Source: JABWBP01 sp964522165
GTDB taxonomy: Bacteria; Calditrichota; Calditrichia; RBG-13-44-9; J075
DNA: 41,787 nucleotides
Direction of reading: 5' to 3'
NCBI GenBank assembly: GCA_964522165.1
Contig: CAZFVV010000041.1
Coordinates: 1 to 41,787 of the forward strand
Part shown: piece by piece, positions 31,650 to 39,561 of the stretch
Layout of the letters: each line of letters begins with the position of its first letter
Numbering within the stretch: the first letter of the stretch is position 1
The notes under the pieces: generated by a model
What the model was told of the DNA's origin: nothing
Seen by the model: the letters and a program-made list of their open reading frames with translations, nothing else
Databases searched by the model: none
Position numbers and translations under genes: made by a program

Positions 31650-32003
31650 ATGGAAATTGACAATCGCTTAGAAACTTCTCAAATCACCCCGGAACTGATC
31701 CAATACATCGTCGAAAAAATCGTCAAGGCGATTGATCCGGAGAAAATCATTTTGTTCGGCTCGTATGCCCGGGGGGATTTTAGCAAAGGCAGCGACCTGG
31801 ACCTGTTCATCATCAAAGACGGCGATCATGACAGCCGGATAATGCGGCGTAAGGTGGATGATTTGCTGTGGGGGCGGGAATTTCCGGTGGATTTGTGGGT
31901 TAGAAAAACCGAAGAGGTGGAATGGAATTTTCGAGCAAAAAATCCTTTTTATCTTTATCACATCTTCAAGGACGGCAAAGTATTGTATGAAAAGGAGTGC
32001 TGA
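31650..32003 (+). CDS. MNT-type nucleotidyltransferase domain protein without HEPN partner
   Basis: 117 residues. The minimal nucleotidyltransferase signature is ILFGSYARGDFSKGSDLDLF (G-S, then D-x-D). In two-gene MNT/HEPN modules such proteins act as antitoxins by modifying the HEPN RNase. Here only 44 bp separate its stop from dtd, so no HEPN gene follows, and the genes before it are a DUF433/DUF5615 pair. It is either an orphan or acts on something elsewhere. No strong ribosome site is visible. Confidence 0.85.
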   Translation: MEIDNRLETSQITPELIQYIVEKIVKAIDPEKIILFGSYARGDFSKGSDLDLFIIKDGDHDSRIMRRKVDDLLWGREFPVDLWVRKTEEVEWNFRAKNPFYLYHIFKDGKVLYEKEC

Positions 32004-32047
32004 TTGCAGTGAATTAAACGAATACATCTTGAACCGGGGCCGGGCAT

Positions 32048-32512
32048 ATGAAAGCGGTCATCCAGCGCGTTTCGCAGGCCAGCGTGGAAGTGGAGGGGAA
32101 AGTAGTGGGGCAGATCGGCCCCGGGCTGGTGGTATTGTTGGGCGTGGGCGGGGATGACGAGGAGGCCGACGCGGGGTACCTGGCGGAGAAAATCGCCAAC
32201 CTGCGCATCTTCGATGACGCGGAGGGGAAAATGAATCTCAGTTTACTGGAGCGGCAGGGGGAAATTCTGGCCATCTCCCAGTTTACCCTCTACGCCAACA
32301 CCCGCAAGGGCCGCCGTCCCAGCTTTATCAACGCCGCCCTGCCGGAAAGAGCGCAGCCGCTCTATGAATATTTTATCCGCAAAGTCGAGGAATCCGGCGT
32401 CAAAACCGCCAGAGGGATTTTCGGGGCGATGATGCTGGTAAAAATCTTCAACGACGGCCCGGTAACCATCATTTTGGAGAGCAAAGACCGCCTCAAACCG
32501 CGGCACGAATAA
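32048..32512 (+). CDS. dtd: D-aminoacyl-tRNA deacylase
   Basis: 154 residues, full length. It hydrolyses D-aminoacyl-tRNAs (and glycyl-tRNA(Ala)) in the cytoplasm, keeping D-amino acids out of proteins. Family marks: MKAVIQRVSQASVEVEG at the N-terminus, the SQFTLYA motif, RRPSFINAALPE and the C-terminal NDGPVTIILES (the Gly-cisPro region here appears as DGPVT). The ATG follows GGGCCGGGC. Complete and ordinary. Confidence 0.95.
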   Translation: MKAVIQRVSQASVEVEGKVVGQIGPGLVVLLGVGGDDEEADAGYLAEKIANLRIFDDAEGKMNLSLLERQGEILAISQFTLYANTRKGRRPSFINAALPERAQPLYEYFIRKVEESGVKTARGIFGAMMLVKIFNDGPVTIILESKDRLKPRHE

Positions 32513-32513
32513 G

Positions 32514-32610
32514 TGGAGTTGCGAATTTGGAGTTTCGAGTTGCGGCGCTGGCTGCTTGAACATCCCAATACCCTTTTGAAACTCGAAACTCAAAACCCGA
32601 AACTCAAAAC
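32514..32610. repeat. AACTCGAAACTC-type tandem-plus-inverted element
   Basis: GGAGTTGCGAATTTGGAGTT with TTCGAGTTG on the left (about 32514-32542) and the inverse phrases GAAACTCGAAACTCAAAACC and CGAAACTCAAAAC on the right (32577-32610). It fills the gap between dtd and the PASTA gene, leaving the latter without an obvious ribosome site. Confidence 0.6.
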
Positions 32611-32619
32611 TACCCACTC

Positions 32620-33438
32620 ATGCAGGTAATCGAAAAAATTAAAGAATATCAACTGAAACAGAAGTTCCTGGAACTGGTCTGGTGGAAGAAGGTTCTGGTT
32701 GTTTTAGGCGCTTTTTTTGTTTTTATGTTGATCGTTGACGCCGTAGTGATGCCTCTTTATACCCGGCATGGTTCGGAATACCAGCTTCCCGACGTTACCG
32801 AAAAACAGGCCGCAGACGCAGAAGAGATTCTCGATGACCAGGGCTTCGCCGCCATCATTCAGGATTCGGCGTATGACGGGTATTATCCTCCCGGAACGGT
32901 GATCCGGCAAAATCCCCCGCCTTACGCCACGGTCAAAAAAGGGCGCCGGGTGTACCTGGTGATCAGCAGCGGGGAGAAGCCTATCTACATGCCCAACCTG
33001 CTCAAAGAGAGCCTGACCAACGCGGAGTTGCGCCTGCGGGAGACCGGATTGGAGTTGAACAGAACCTATTGGGAATATTCCGAAGACGTTCCCTACCGCG
33101 GTGTGGTTATCGGGCAGTCAGTGCCGGCCGGGGAGTCGGTGGTTGCTTCCCAGAAAATCAATTTGACGGTGAGCCTGGGACCGCCGCCTTCCTCGTTCAC
33201 GATACCCCGGGTGGTGGGGAAAAGCCTGGAAACGGCGATGAACGAACTGGCCGCGGTGGGCATCACCCCGGATCGCATTATCGTCAAATCCCGCTACCAG
33301 CCCAACCTGGTGCCACAGACCATCATCTCCCAGTCCGTAGAGGAGGGGACCCTGGCACCGGACGTGGATGTGATCGAATTAACGGTCAGCACCGACCGGC
33401 TGCCCCAGCGCCAGGAACAGGGGGGCGGGCGGCCTTAG
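32620..33438 (+). CDS. Membrane-anchored protein with three PASTA domains
   Basis: 272 residues. A short cytoplasmic N-terminus (about 1-24) is followed by one membrane helix (VLVVLGAFFVFMLIVDAVV) and three PASTA units: about 54-118 (LPDVTEKQAADAEEILDDQG), about 120-188 (MPNLLKESLTNAELRLRETG) and about 190-260 (IPRVVGKSLETAMNELAAVG). PASTA domains bind peptidoglycan or muropeptides. There is no kinase or transpeptidase domain, so it is a stand-alone sensor or scaffold facing the periplasm. The tail is Gly/Arg-rich and short. Following rpe is separated by a 243-bp palindrome. Confidence 0.88.
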   Translation: MQVIEKIKEYQLKQKFLELVWWKKVLVVLGAFFVFMLIVDAVVMPLYTRHGSEYQLPDVTEKQAADAEEILDDQGFAAIIQDSAYDGYYPPGTVIRQNPPPYATVKKGRRVYLVISSGEKPIYMPNLLKESLTNAELRLRETGLELNRTYWEYSEDVPYRGVVIGQSVPAGESVVASQKINLTVSLGPPPSSFTIPRVVGKSLETAMNELAAVGITPDRIIVKSRYQPNLVPQTIISQSVEEGTLAPDVDVIELTVSTDRLPQRQEQGGGRP

Positions 33439-33450
33439 CCGGCCGGAGCA

Positions 33451-33693
33451 TCAGGAGTGCAAAACTTCAATTTTGCACAGGCATAGACAGCGTGCAAAAC
33501 GGGCGCACGACAAATTGGCAAATCAGTAAAGATTAGTTAGGAGATTCCTGACATGCCCCTTTGGGGCATTCGCAGGAATGACAGCCAAGATGCTGGTTTT
33601 CATGTCATTCCGGCCGTAGCGAAGCGAAATGCCGGAATCTCCAGATGTGCAAGTTGGCGTGCGCCCTGCAAAACTGAAGTTTTGCACTCCTGA
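33451..33693. repeat. 243-bp composite nested palindrome
   Basis: Outer arms of 27 bp at 33451-33477 and 33667-33693 match as inverted complements at 26 of 27 bases; each arm is itself a hairpin (TGCAAAACTTCAATTTTGCA). Inside lies a second inverted pair: AGATTCC...GGAATGACA (about 33542-33582) and TGTCATTCC...GGAATCT (about 33603-33641). Two repeat families seem to be nested in each other. No gene in the gap 33439-33723. Confidence 0.85.
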
Positions 33694-33723
33694 TAAATCG
33701 CAAATCCGAAATAAAGAACGGCC

Positions 33724-34422
33724 ATGCCAACCGGCGATTACAAAATTCTTCCCTCCATCCTCTCCGCAGACCACGGGCAATTTGTGCAGGAGGCGGCTGC
33801 GGTGGATATTCCGGAGGTTGACTATCTGCACCTGGACGTGATGGACGGGCATTTCGTACCCAATATTACCTTTGGCCCCCAGGTAGCGGCGTCCCTCAAA
33901 AAGCATACCCGTTTTAAGCTCGACGTGCATTTGATGATCGAAAACGCGGATTTTTATATTCCCCGGTTTGCCGAGGCGGGGGCGGATATTATCACCATCC
34001 ACCAGGAAGCGGCGGTGCATTTGCAGCGCAGTATTTCGCTCATCCGCGAATGCGGCGCGAAGGCCGGGGTGGCGCTCAACCCCGCCACCTCCCTGGAAAC
34101 CCTGCGCTGGGTGCTCGGGGAGGTGGATCTGGTGCTGGTGATGAGCGTGAATCCCGGTTTTGGAGGGCAGAAATTCATTGATACGAGCGTGGAGAAAATC
34201 CGCGCGCTGCGGGAGATCAAAGAACGGGGCAACTATCGGTTTACGATTGAGGTGGACGGGGGGATCGACGCGCGCAGCGCGCCGTTGGTGTACCAGGCCG
34301 GGGCCAGCTACCTGGTGGCCGGGAACGCGATTTTCGGCGCGAAAAATCGCGCTGAGGCGATCCGTAACTTGATCCGCGCCATCGAGGAGGATCAACAGCG
34401 CCGGCGTTCGATTCAGGTCTGA
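33724..34422 (+). CDS. rpe: Ribulose-phosphate 3-epimerase
   Basis: 232 residues. It interconverts ribulose-5-phosphate and xylulose-5-phosphate in the pentose-phosphate pathway (cytoplasm). Family marks are all present: ILPSILSADHGQF, DYLHLDVMDGHFVPNITFG (metal-binding His/Asp), FKLDVHLMIENAD, LVMSVNPGFGGQKF, IEVDGGID and the phosphate-binding AGNAIFGA. The C-terminus overlaps the convergent next gene by 10 bp. Complete and ordinary. Confidence 0.96.
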   Translation: MPTGDYKILPSILSADHGQFVQEAAAVDIPEVDYLHLDVMDGHFVPNITFGPQVAASLKKHTRFKLDVHLMIENADFYIPRFAEAGADIITIHQEAAVHLQRSISLIRECGAKAGVALNPATSLETLRWVLGEVDLVLVMSVNPGFGGQKFIDTSVEKIRALREIKERGNYRFTIEVDGGIDARSAPLVYQAGASYLVAGNAIFGAKNRAEAIRNLIRAIEEDQQRRRSIQV

Positions 34423-34889
34423 AAATTCTTTTTGAACTTCCCTTCCAAAAAAACCTTCAACTGCCCGAAATCCTCGAAAAGCTCCGTGGTGCAGCCTAAA
34501 ATCCAACTGCTGATTTTGTTCCGGGGGATTTTGCTAACCATATAAACCGGAATGTTGCGATGATAAGCCAGGGTCAATTCTCCGTGGGTGCCGCCGCCGT
34601 TCAGCACATGCTCATCCCATAAACAGACCACGTAATCGGTTTTATGGAGCAATATCTCCAGGTCGGTATCGATCAGTTTGCGCATGGTGCGGCGGAACTG
34701 CGGCAGGTCGGTTTCCTTCCAGCGCCGGAATTGCCGGAACTCTTCCGCGCTCAACAAGTGGTTTTCTTCGATGCAGGGGTTGAAAACCCGGTGGCCCAGG
34801 GTTCCGGCCAGGAACTGAGAAACCTCCTCCCGCCAGGCCCTGCCGCCGTCGGGAGCGTGCTCTATAGCGCCGGCTAAATAGGCCAGCAT
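34413..34889 (-). CDS. Nucleoside 2-deoxyribosyltransferase-like protein
   Basis: 158 residues. MLAYLAGAIEHAPDGGRAWR opens like the nucleoside 2-deoxyribosyltransferase superfamily (a beta strand then Gly-Ala-rich turn). DYVVCLWDEHVLNGGGTHGE gives the strand with Asp and the THGEL segment that positions the acid residue, and NIPVYMV a final strand. The substrate is unknown; members act on nucleosides or only bind them. The gene converges on rpe with a 10-bp overlap. ATG at 34889; no clear alternative start. Confidence 0.7.
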   Translation of the reverse strand: MLAYLAGAIEHAPDGGRAWREEVSQFLAGTLGHRVFNPCIEENHLLSAEEFRQFRRWKETDLPQFRRTMRKLIDTDLEILLHKTDYVVCLWDEHVLNGGGTHGELTLAYHRNIPVYMVSKIPRNKISSWILGCTTELFEDFGQLKVFLEGKFKKNFQT

Positions 34890-35175
34890 TGTTGAATCCT
34901 TTGTTAATAATTGAGGTTACGCACCTGTAAAAGGGTGCATTCCGAATTGTATGCTGAAGCATGGTAATCTTAAGATTGCCACGCTTCAGTGTGCAATTTG
35001 ATATCCGCTCCCCTAAAGAACCGGCCTGAACCGGGCAATTGGTTCATATCGCGTAACCCCGGTTAATAATGCGTCAAGATACGTTCGAGCGGTGAAATCC
35101 GGAAGTCGCCGTTAACGGCCGGCAAAATGGCTCGAATGGCGGCGCAAAGCTAAAGCTTTGCACTCCGGGTGCGCT
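34890..35175. repeat. Gap with several small palindromes
   Basis: No gene is visible. It holds the hairpin GCACC..GGTGC (34921-34939), an imperfect 40-bp palindrome with ATGCTGAAGCATGGTAATCT and its inverse (34951-34991), and GCAAAGC-TAAA-GCTTTGC (35144-35161). The phrase ATGCTGAAGCATGG recurs at about 39507. Confidence 0.6.
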
Positions 35176-35592
35176 TCATTTTATCGGCACTACCAGAATC
35201 GGGCAGGTAACCATGTCAAAAACCCGTTCATCGGTGGAGTCGATGAACGCCGCCAGGAATTTGTTCTTCCGGCGATGCCCGACGATGAGGAGGTCCGCCT
35301 GGTGGGTCGCGTTGGCAATCTCATCGGTGCAGGACTCCCCTTCCACAATGTTAATGCGAATCTCCCCGGCTTCCCGGGGATAACCGGATTGGCGGAACAT
35401 TTCCCGGATATCTTCTTCCGTGACCAGCGGCAGAGAATCCATCATCATGTGAGTTCTTCCGGCTGCAGGATCATTCACGTGGAAGACCGAGAGTTCCGCG
35501 TTCAGCAGTTTTTTCAGCCGGATTGCCTCGCGGATGACGCTGCTCTCTTCCGCTTTCCCGGCAAGGGAGAGGATGATTTTTTGGTAGGGCAT
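35176..35592 (-). CDS. Universal stress protein (UspA family)
   Basis: 138 residues from the ATG at 35592 (MPYQKIILSLAGKAEE), which matches where UspA proteins begin; the frame is open 18 codons further up. Family marks: a first strand, VIREAIRLKKLLNAELSVFH, and DLLIVGHRRKNKF. The nucleotide-binding G-x2-G-x9-G-S motif is not intact (VGHRRKNKFLAAFIDSTDER), so ATP binding is doubtful; it may be a non-nucleotide type. The end VTCPILVVPIK is typical. Cytoplasmic, stress-linked by family only. Confidence 0.85.
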   Translation of the reverse strand: MPYQKIILSLAGKAEESSVIREAIRLKKLLNAELSVFHVNDPAAGRTHMMMDSLPLVTEEDIREMFRQSGYPREAGEIRINIVEGESCTDEIANATHQADLLIVGHRRKNKFLAAFIDSTDERVFDMVTCPILVVPIK

Positions 35593-35717
35593 GATAGAGT
35601 GTTCCCCGCGTTTTGGGTAAATGGATACACGTCTTCCCGCGGTCACGGATTTTGAGCCGGGCGTTCAACCCGCTGCGGTGAGCTGCTGCGCTTTCCGGCC
35701 CCCGGGCAGGGAAGCAA

Positions 35718-38108
35718 TCAAATGCTGAATATACTCAGAACCTCGCCCACGCTCACGCCGCTGTCGTGCTTTCCGTTCGCAATCTGAATGGCGCGCACAC
35801 TGGCATCGAACTTCCTGGCTATATCCGAGAGAGTTTCCCGCCCCTGAACCCGGTATTTGTAGAATTTCATGTTTTTGCCGGATACGATCTTCAATCGCTG
35901 CCCCGCCTTTATCTGGCTGCTTCCCAGGCCGTTCCAGTACATAATTTCTCGTACCGAAACCCCGAACACGTCTGCAATATCGCTAAGGGTATTCCCGGAG
36001 GCCACCTGGTAGGCAAAGGTTTCCCCTGCGGCGATATTCTGCCGCACCAGCACCCCTGGTGTGTTATCGTCATTGCCGGTACTGCTGGCCGAGGGCGGGG
36101 TATGGCTTTCCGCGGCGCTCTCCGGCACCCTGGATGCAGTCCCCCGGTGGCCGCGAATATAGATGGTGAGGGTATTTCCGGCAATGATCCGGTTCCCCCG
36201 GATGCCATTCCAGTTTCGAAGATCATCGGCGCTCACGCCGTAACTCCGGGCAATGCCGGAAAGCGTTTCTCCCCGGCGGATTTTATGGGAAGCGGTGCGC
36301 CAATAGTAATCCGTTTCTTTGATGGCAATCACGTCGCCGGGCTGAATGTCGCGGCCGGAAAGGTGCGGATTCCAGGCTTCCAGTTGTTCAAGGGAAGTTC
36401 CAAACCAGTTGGCGATCTGTACCAGGCTGTTGCCGCTCTGTACCTGGTAGCGAATATCGTTGCCGGAGGAGGAAGCTGCCGTCTCCCGCTCTTGCCGGGA
36501 ATCTGCCGGGTAGCCGCGGCTATCGCGGCTGTTCCCAGAATATCCCCGCGCCCCGCGATCACTGGTATTAACGTTCTGGCTTCCCCGGGATGAAGATTGC
36601 GCCGGTTGCCGGGGGGGAGACGTGTTTTTGGAAGCGACCGGGGGAGGCGTTTTTACATACTGGGTAATTTTCTTTTCCGTACCCCTGGGAACGAACAGGG
36701 GATAATCTAACACCCGCGCCGGGGTGGTAGCGGCGCCCGGCTCCAAATCCGGGTTCAATGCGATGAGGCTTGCTACCGAGATTCCCGCGGCCTCGGCAAT
36801 CCGGCTTAAGCTGGTCTGGCGCGGAACCAGCACCGTTCTGTAGCTGGATTCATCCGGTAAAGGAACGTCTTCGAATCCGAACCGGGGAGGGTGGCCGGGC
36901 TGCGCCATCACAATGGCGGCGAAGATTTGGGGAACGTATTCCCGGGTTTCGTGCTTCAGTACCGTGGTTTTCTCCCGCAGCGCCCAGAAACTCCGGTCTT
37001 TGAAGTCGTCCAACTGCCGCAGGGCCTGGCGGGTTTTGCCGGCCCCGGAATTGTAGGAGCTGAGCGCCAGGGTAAAACTACCTAACTCTAACAAGAGGTC
37101 CTTCAGATACTCCCGGGCGGCAATGGCGGATTTGACCGGGGAATAGCGCTCATCGGTCCAGCGGTTGATTTTTAATTTATACATCAGCCCGGTAGATTTG
37201 ATGAACTGGAACATTCCTACCGCGTTGGAGCGGCTTTTGGCGACCGGGTTGAATCCCGATTCGATGAAAGCGAGGTAAATGATCTCTTCCGGAAAGCCTT
37301 TAGCGGTGAAATACTCTTTCAGCGCCGGAATGTATTTACGGGAGCGCCGCAGGGTGCGCTGGAAAAATTCCCGGTAGTGCTCCTCATTTTGAAAGCGGCG
37401 GATGTAGTATTCGATTTCTTTGACGAAGTCGGCGGGTAGGTGGAAATCTTCCCGCTCCCCCATGTGAATGGCCACTTTCCGTATCTCGTTCTGGATAAAA
37501 TTGTGCAGATTCTGGTCAAAGTAGGATTTTCCGTTCAAGCCCGGGAGGATGAAACGAATATCCGCCTGGGAAGAGGGATTATTTGCGGCCGCGCCGTTGC
37601 CCGGTTCATCGGGAGTCCAGGTGGTCTCCGCGGAGGAATCCTCAACTGCCGGTTCTTCCGCTGCTTCGGCGGCCGCGGGGAGGGTGGTTAAACCGGTTTG
37701 CGGCGCCGTTACCGCTTTGTCGGCGTCTGGCACTCGCGCCGGTTCTGCGGAGGCGGTTTTGGGGGAACGGCCGGCGCGCAATTCTTCTTCCAGAATGGCA
37801 AAAGACAATCCCGCTTCGGGGGGGGGGAAATGGCGGTCTAAAAAGTCGATCTTTTCCGCATCGGTTTTTAGATTCAATTGGTTCAGAACCTGCTTGGCGG
37901 CGGCCAATTCTTTCGCGGATTTTGCGAGATCGTTCCCCTGGTAGGCGCTGATTGCGGCGCGGGCGTGCTTTTCTACCTCCGCCAGAATGGTGGTTTCCGC
38001 TACGTCGCTTTGCATGCCCCGTTGCGGCGCCGCGCAGCTTAAAACGCCGGCGCCGATGAAGATCAACATGCTCCATGCGATCAGGTATCGCATCTTATAT
38101 CGCTCCAT
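35718..38108 (-). CDS. Membrane-bound lytic transglycosylase, MltD-like, with LysM repeats
   Basis: 796 residues (a second ATG at 38093 is equally possible). Lipobox VLSC follows a leader, so it is a lipoprotein cutting peptidoglycan from the outer-membrane side. A low-complexity linker runs to about 165. The SLT domain holds the catalytic Glu in LAFIESGFNPVAKSRSNAVG (E283 counted from 38108) and MFQFIKSTG and LALSSYNSGAGKT. One decayed LysM-like unit (SLSRIAEAAGISVASLIALN) and four clear LysM units follow (RYQVQSGNSLVQIANWFG, SHKIRRGETLSGIARSYG, AYQVASGNTLSDIADVFG, KYRVQGRETLSDIARKFD), which bind glycan. A Ser/Arg-rich linker of about 70 residues separates the first from the rest. Probably acts in wall remodelling. 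Confidence 0.93.
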   Translation of the reverse strand: MERYKMRYLIAWSMLIFIGAGVLSCAAPQRGMQSDVAETTILAEVEKHARAAISAYQGNDLAKSAKELAAAKQVLNQLNLKTDAEKIDFLDRHFPPPEAGLSFAILEEELRAGRSPKTASAEPARVPDADKAVTAPQTGLTTLPAAAEAAEEPAVEDSSAETTWTPDEPGNGAAANNPSSQADIRFILPGLNGKSYFDQNLHNFIQNEIRKVAIHMGEREDFHLPADFVKEIEYYIRRFQNEEHYREFFQRTLRRSRKYIPALKEYFTAKGFPEEIIYLAFIESGFNPVAKSRSNAVGMFQFIKSTGLMYKLKINRWTDERYSPVKSAIAAREYLKDLLLELGSFTLALSSYNSGAGKTRQALRQLDDFKDRSFWALREKTTVLKHETREYVPQIFAAIVMAQPGHPPRFGFEDVPLPDESSYRTVLVPRQTSLSRIAEAAGISVASLIALNPDLEPGAATTPARVLDYPLFVPRGTEKKITQYVKTPPPVASKNTSPPRQPAQSSSRGSQNVNTSDRGARGYSGNSRDSRGYPADSRQERETAASSSGNDIRYQVQSGNSLVQIANWFGTSLEQLEAWNPHLSGRDIQPGDVIAIKETDYYWRTASHKIRRGETLSGIARSYGVSADDLRNWNGIRGNRIIAGNTLTIYIRGHRGTASRVPESAAESHTPPSASSTGNDDNTPGVLVRQNIAAGETFAYQVASGNTLSDIADVFGVSVREIMYWNGLGSSQIKAGQRLKIVSGKNMKFYKYRVQGRETLSDIARKFDASVRAIQIANGKHDSGVSVGEVLSIFSI

Positions 38109-38165
38109 GATTGTCTGTCCCCCGGGAAATTCCTTTTATTCCAGCCCGGCTCCCCGCCGTGCTGA

Positions 38166-38507
38166 TCATAACCCCATCAAGATTCGCAGACGGTCTTCGA
38201 TCTCAGCTAATGTAGATACGTTCACCGTCCCGAGGCGGTTTAGCAGCCGCTCTTTCGAGATTGATCGCACTGCTTCACATAATACAAAGCTCACAATTTT
38301 TAATCCTCCCCCGGGTGGTTCTATTGGCACATGAGAGGGTATCCCTCGATAGGTAGATGTTACCGGCAATACAATTACTAACTCTGCCGGCCCCCCGTTA
38401 AAGATATTTTCAGAAATAATCAAAACCGGCCGTTTCCCTTTTTGCTCGTGACCGCGAGTAGGGTTTAGATCCGCAAGCCAGATATCCCCCCGGGAAGGAA
38501 TGTTCAA
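38166..38507 (-). CDS. MazF/PemK-type toxin (endoribonuclease)
   Basis: 113 residues. The CcdB/PemK barrel is evident: RGDIWLADLNPTRGHEQKGK, RPVLIISENIF, ELVIVLPVTSTYRG, and SFVLCEAVRSISKERL. MazF toxins cleave mRNA in the cytoplasm. The ATG overlaps the stop of the upstream antitoxin by 4 bp (ATGA). The R-G-x-Q-x-G-x-RP region, here RGHEQKGKRP, is intact, so it is probably functional. Confidence 0.93.
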   Translation of the reverse strand: MNIPSRGDIWLADLNPTRGHEQKGKRPVLIISENIFNGGPAELVIVLPVTSTYRGIPSHVPIEPPGGGLKIVSFVLCEAVRSISKERLLNRLGTVNVSTLAEIEDRLRILMGL

Positions 38508-38809
38508 TGTTGAACCTCCTTTTGGTCAGGTAAACTCGATCCGTCTTCTTGATCCCAATTCTCCAAAGATTCTAATCCATCAGAAATGGTCGTTTCGAAT
38601 TCAGTACGTTCCTCCATTACCTTAGCCCAGGCGGTTTTATCCTTTCGAAGTGTCGAATACGCCTGATTAATTTTTTCCAGGAAGAGTTGCCGCCGGTATA
38701 TCTCCAACGCTTTTTCAAGAACTGCTTGCATGGAAACACCTTCCTTTTCGGCAAGCTCCCGGAGAAGCTTACGGCCGGCTTCACTAATCCTGACCGTTGC
38801 AGTGCTCAT
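38504..38809 (-). CDS. Antitoxin of the MazF-type pair, ribbon-helix-helix type
   Basis: 101 residues from the ATG at 38809, chosen because GGAGAG stands about 8 nt upstream and MSTATVRISEAGRKLL is a natural start of a ribbon-helix-helix DNA-binding domain. The frame is open 18 codons further up. SMQAVLEKALEIYRRQLFLE continues the helices, and an acidic tail (ESLENWDQEDGSS) probably wraps the toxin. It likely represses its own operon with the toxin. Overlaps the toxin gene by 4 bp. Confidence 0.85.
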   Translation of the reverse strand: MSTATVRISEAGRKLLRELAEKEGVSMQAVLEKALEIYRRQLFLEKINQAYSTLRKDKTAWAKVMEERTEFETTISDGLESLENWDQEDGSSLPDQKEVQH

Positions 38810-38944
38810 ATCTTTCTCTCCATAATTTGATCCAATATACAGATTTGCAGCCAATTTTGCCAACGGTTTATTGGCGCTATGCCAAATTACCGGTTGGCCA
38901 TGCCGGCCGCTGGAAATCTTGCCGGGCCGGAGGGTTTGGCGTTT

Positions 38945-39406
38945 CTAATCGAACGACGGTTTGGAAGCCGGCGGGGCGCTTTTTTTCACCCCCACGCCGT
39001 GAATGTACACCATCTCTCCTCCTAACAGGCCGGTGCGGAACAAAAAAATCAGCGCGATTACGCTGGCGAGGTAGTAAATCCACTTGAGCGGTTTTTGAAA
39101 AAGGCGCAGTTTGATGAATACAAACCGCAGAATCGCCAGGGCCACAAAACTCCACATGGTTATCTGCCCGCTGTTGCGATGGCTCTGCACCAGCGCTTCA
39201 ATCTCCCCGGAAACCTCCACCCGGCTTGCCGCCTGGTTGCCGGTGAGCACCGCCCCCACCGCGCACAACGCGCCGATTACCAGCATCCAGTTGGCGACCT
39301 GGTAAAAAGTATCCTTTTTCGTAATCAAATAGAGAAAATCGCTGATCACCGCAACCGATAGCAGCGCAATGGTAAAATGCACGATGACCGGGTGGAAGTA
39401 GTACAT
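38945..39406 (-). CDS. DUF2231 membrane protein
   Basis: 153 residues from the ATG at 39406 (MYYFHPVIVHFTIALLSVAV), the canonical DUF2231 opening. The frame is open further up, but that part is repeat DNA. Four helices are seen: about 8-27, 38-57, 85-103 and 110-127. The conserved features are HPVIVHF, VANWMLVIGALCAVGAVLTG and the histidine in VQSHRNSG. Function unknown; some relatives sit with cytochromes or haem proteins, but no such gene is here. Confidence 0.85.
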   Translation of the reverse strand: MYYFHPVIVHFTIALLSVAVISDFLYLITKKDTFYQVANWMLVIGALCAVGAVLTGNQAASRVEVSGEIEALVQSHRNSGQITMWSFVALAILRFVFIKLRLFQKPLKWIYYLASVIALIFLFRTGLLGGEMVYIHGVGVKKSAPPASKPSFD

Positions 39407-39438
39407 CCTACAATCAGGCCTTTCTTGGTTTTTTGAAA

Positions 39439-39561
39439 AGCGTAGAGCGTAGAGCGGGGAGCGAAGTGCGAAAAGCGGTGAATGTGGGGTTGGGGCAATC
39501 AAGAACATGCTGAAGCATGGCAATCAATTCGATTGGCGCTCTCCGCTCCACGCTCTACGCT
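39439..39561. repeat. GCGTAGAGC inverted-repeat element overlapping the recG stop
   Basis: Left arm AGCGTAGAGCGTAGAGCGGG.. at 39439-39463 and right arm at 39537-39561 are inverted complements at 23 of 25 bases. The 73-bp loop includes ATGCTGAAGCAT and CAATCAATTCGATTG, a phrase shared with 34951-34970. The recG stop codon at 39555-39557 lies in the right arm. Confidence 0.8.
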
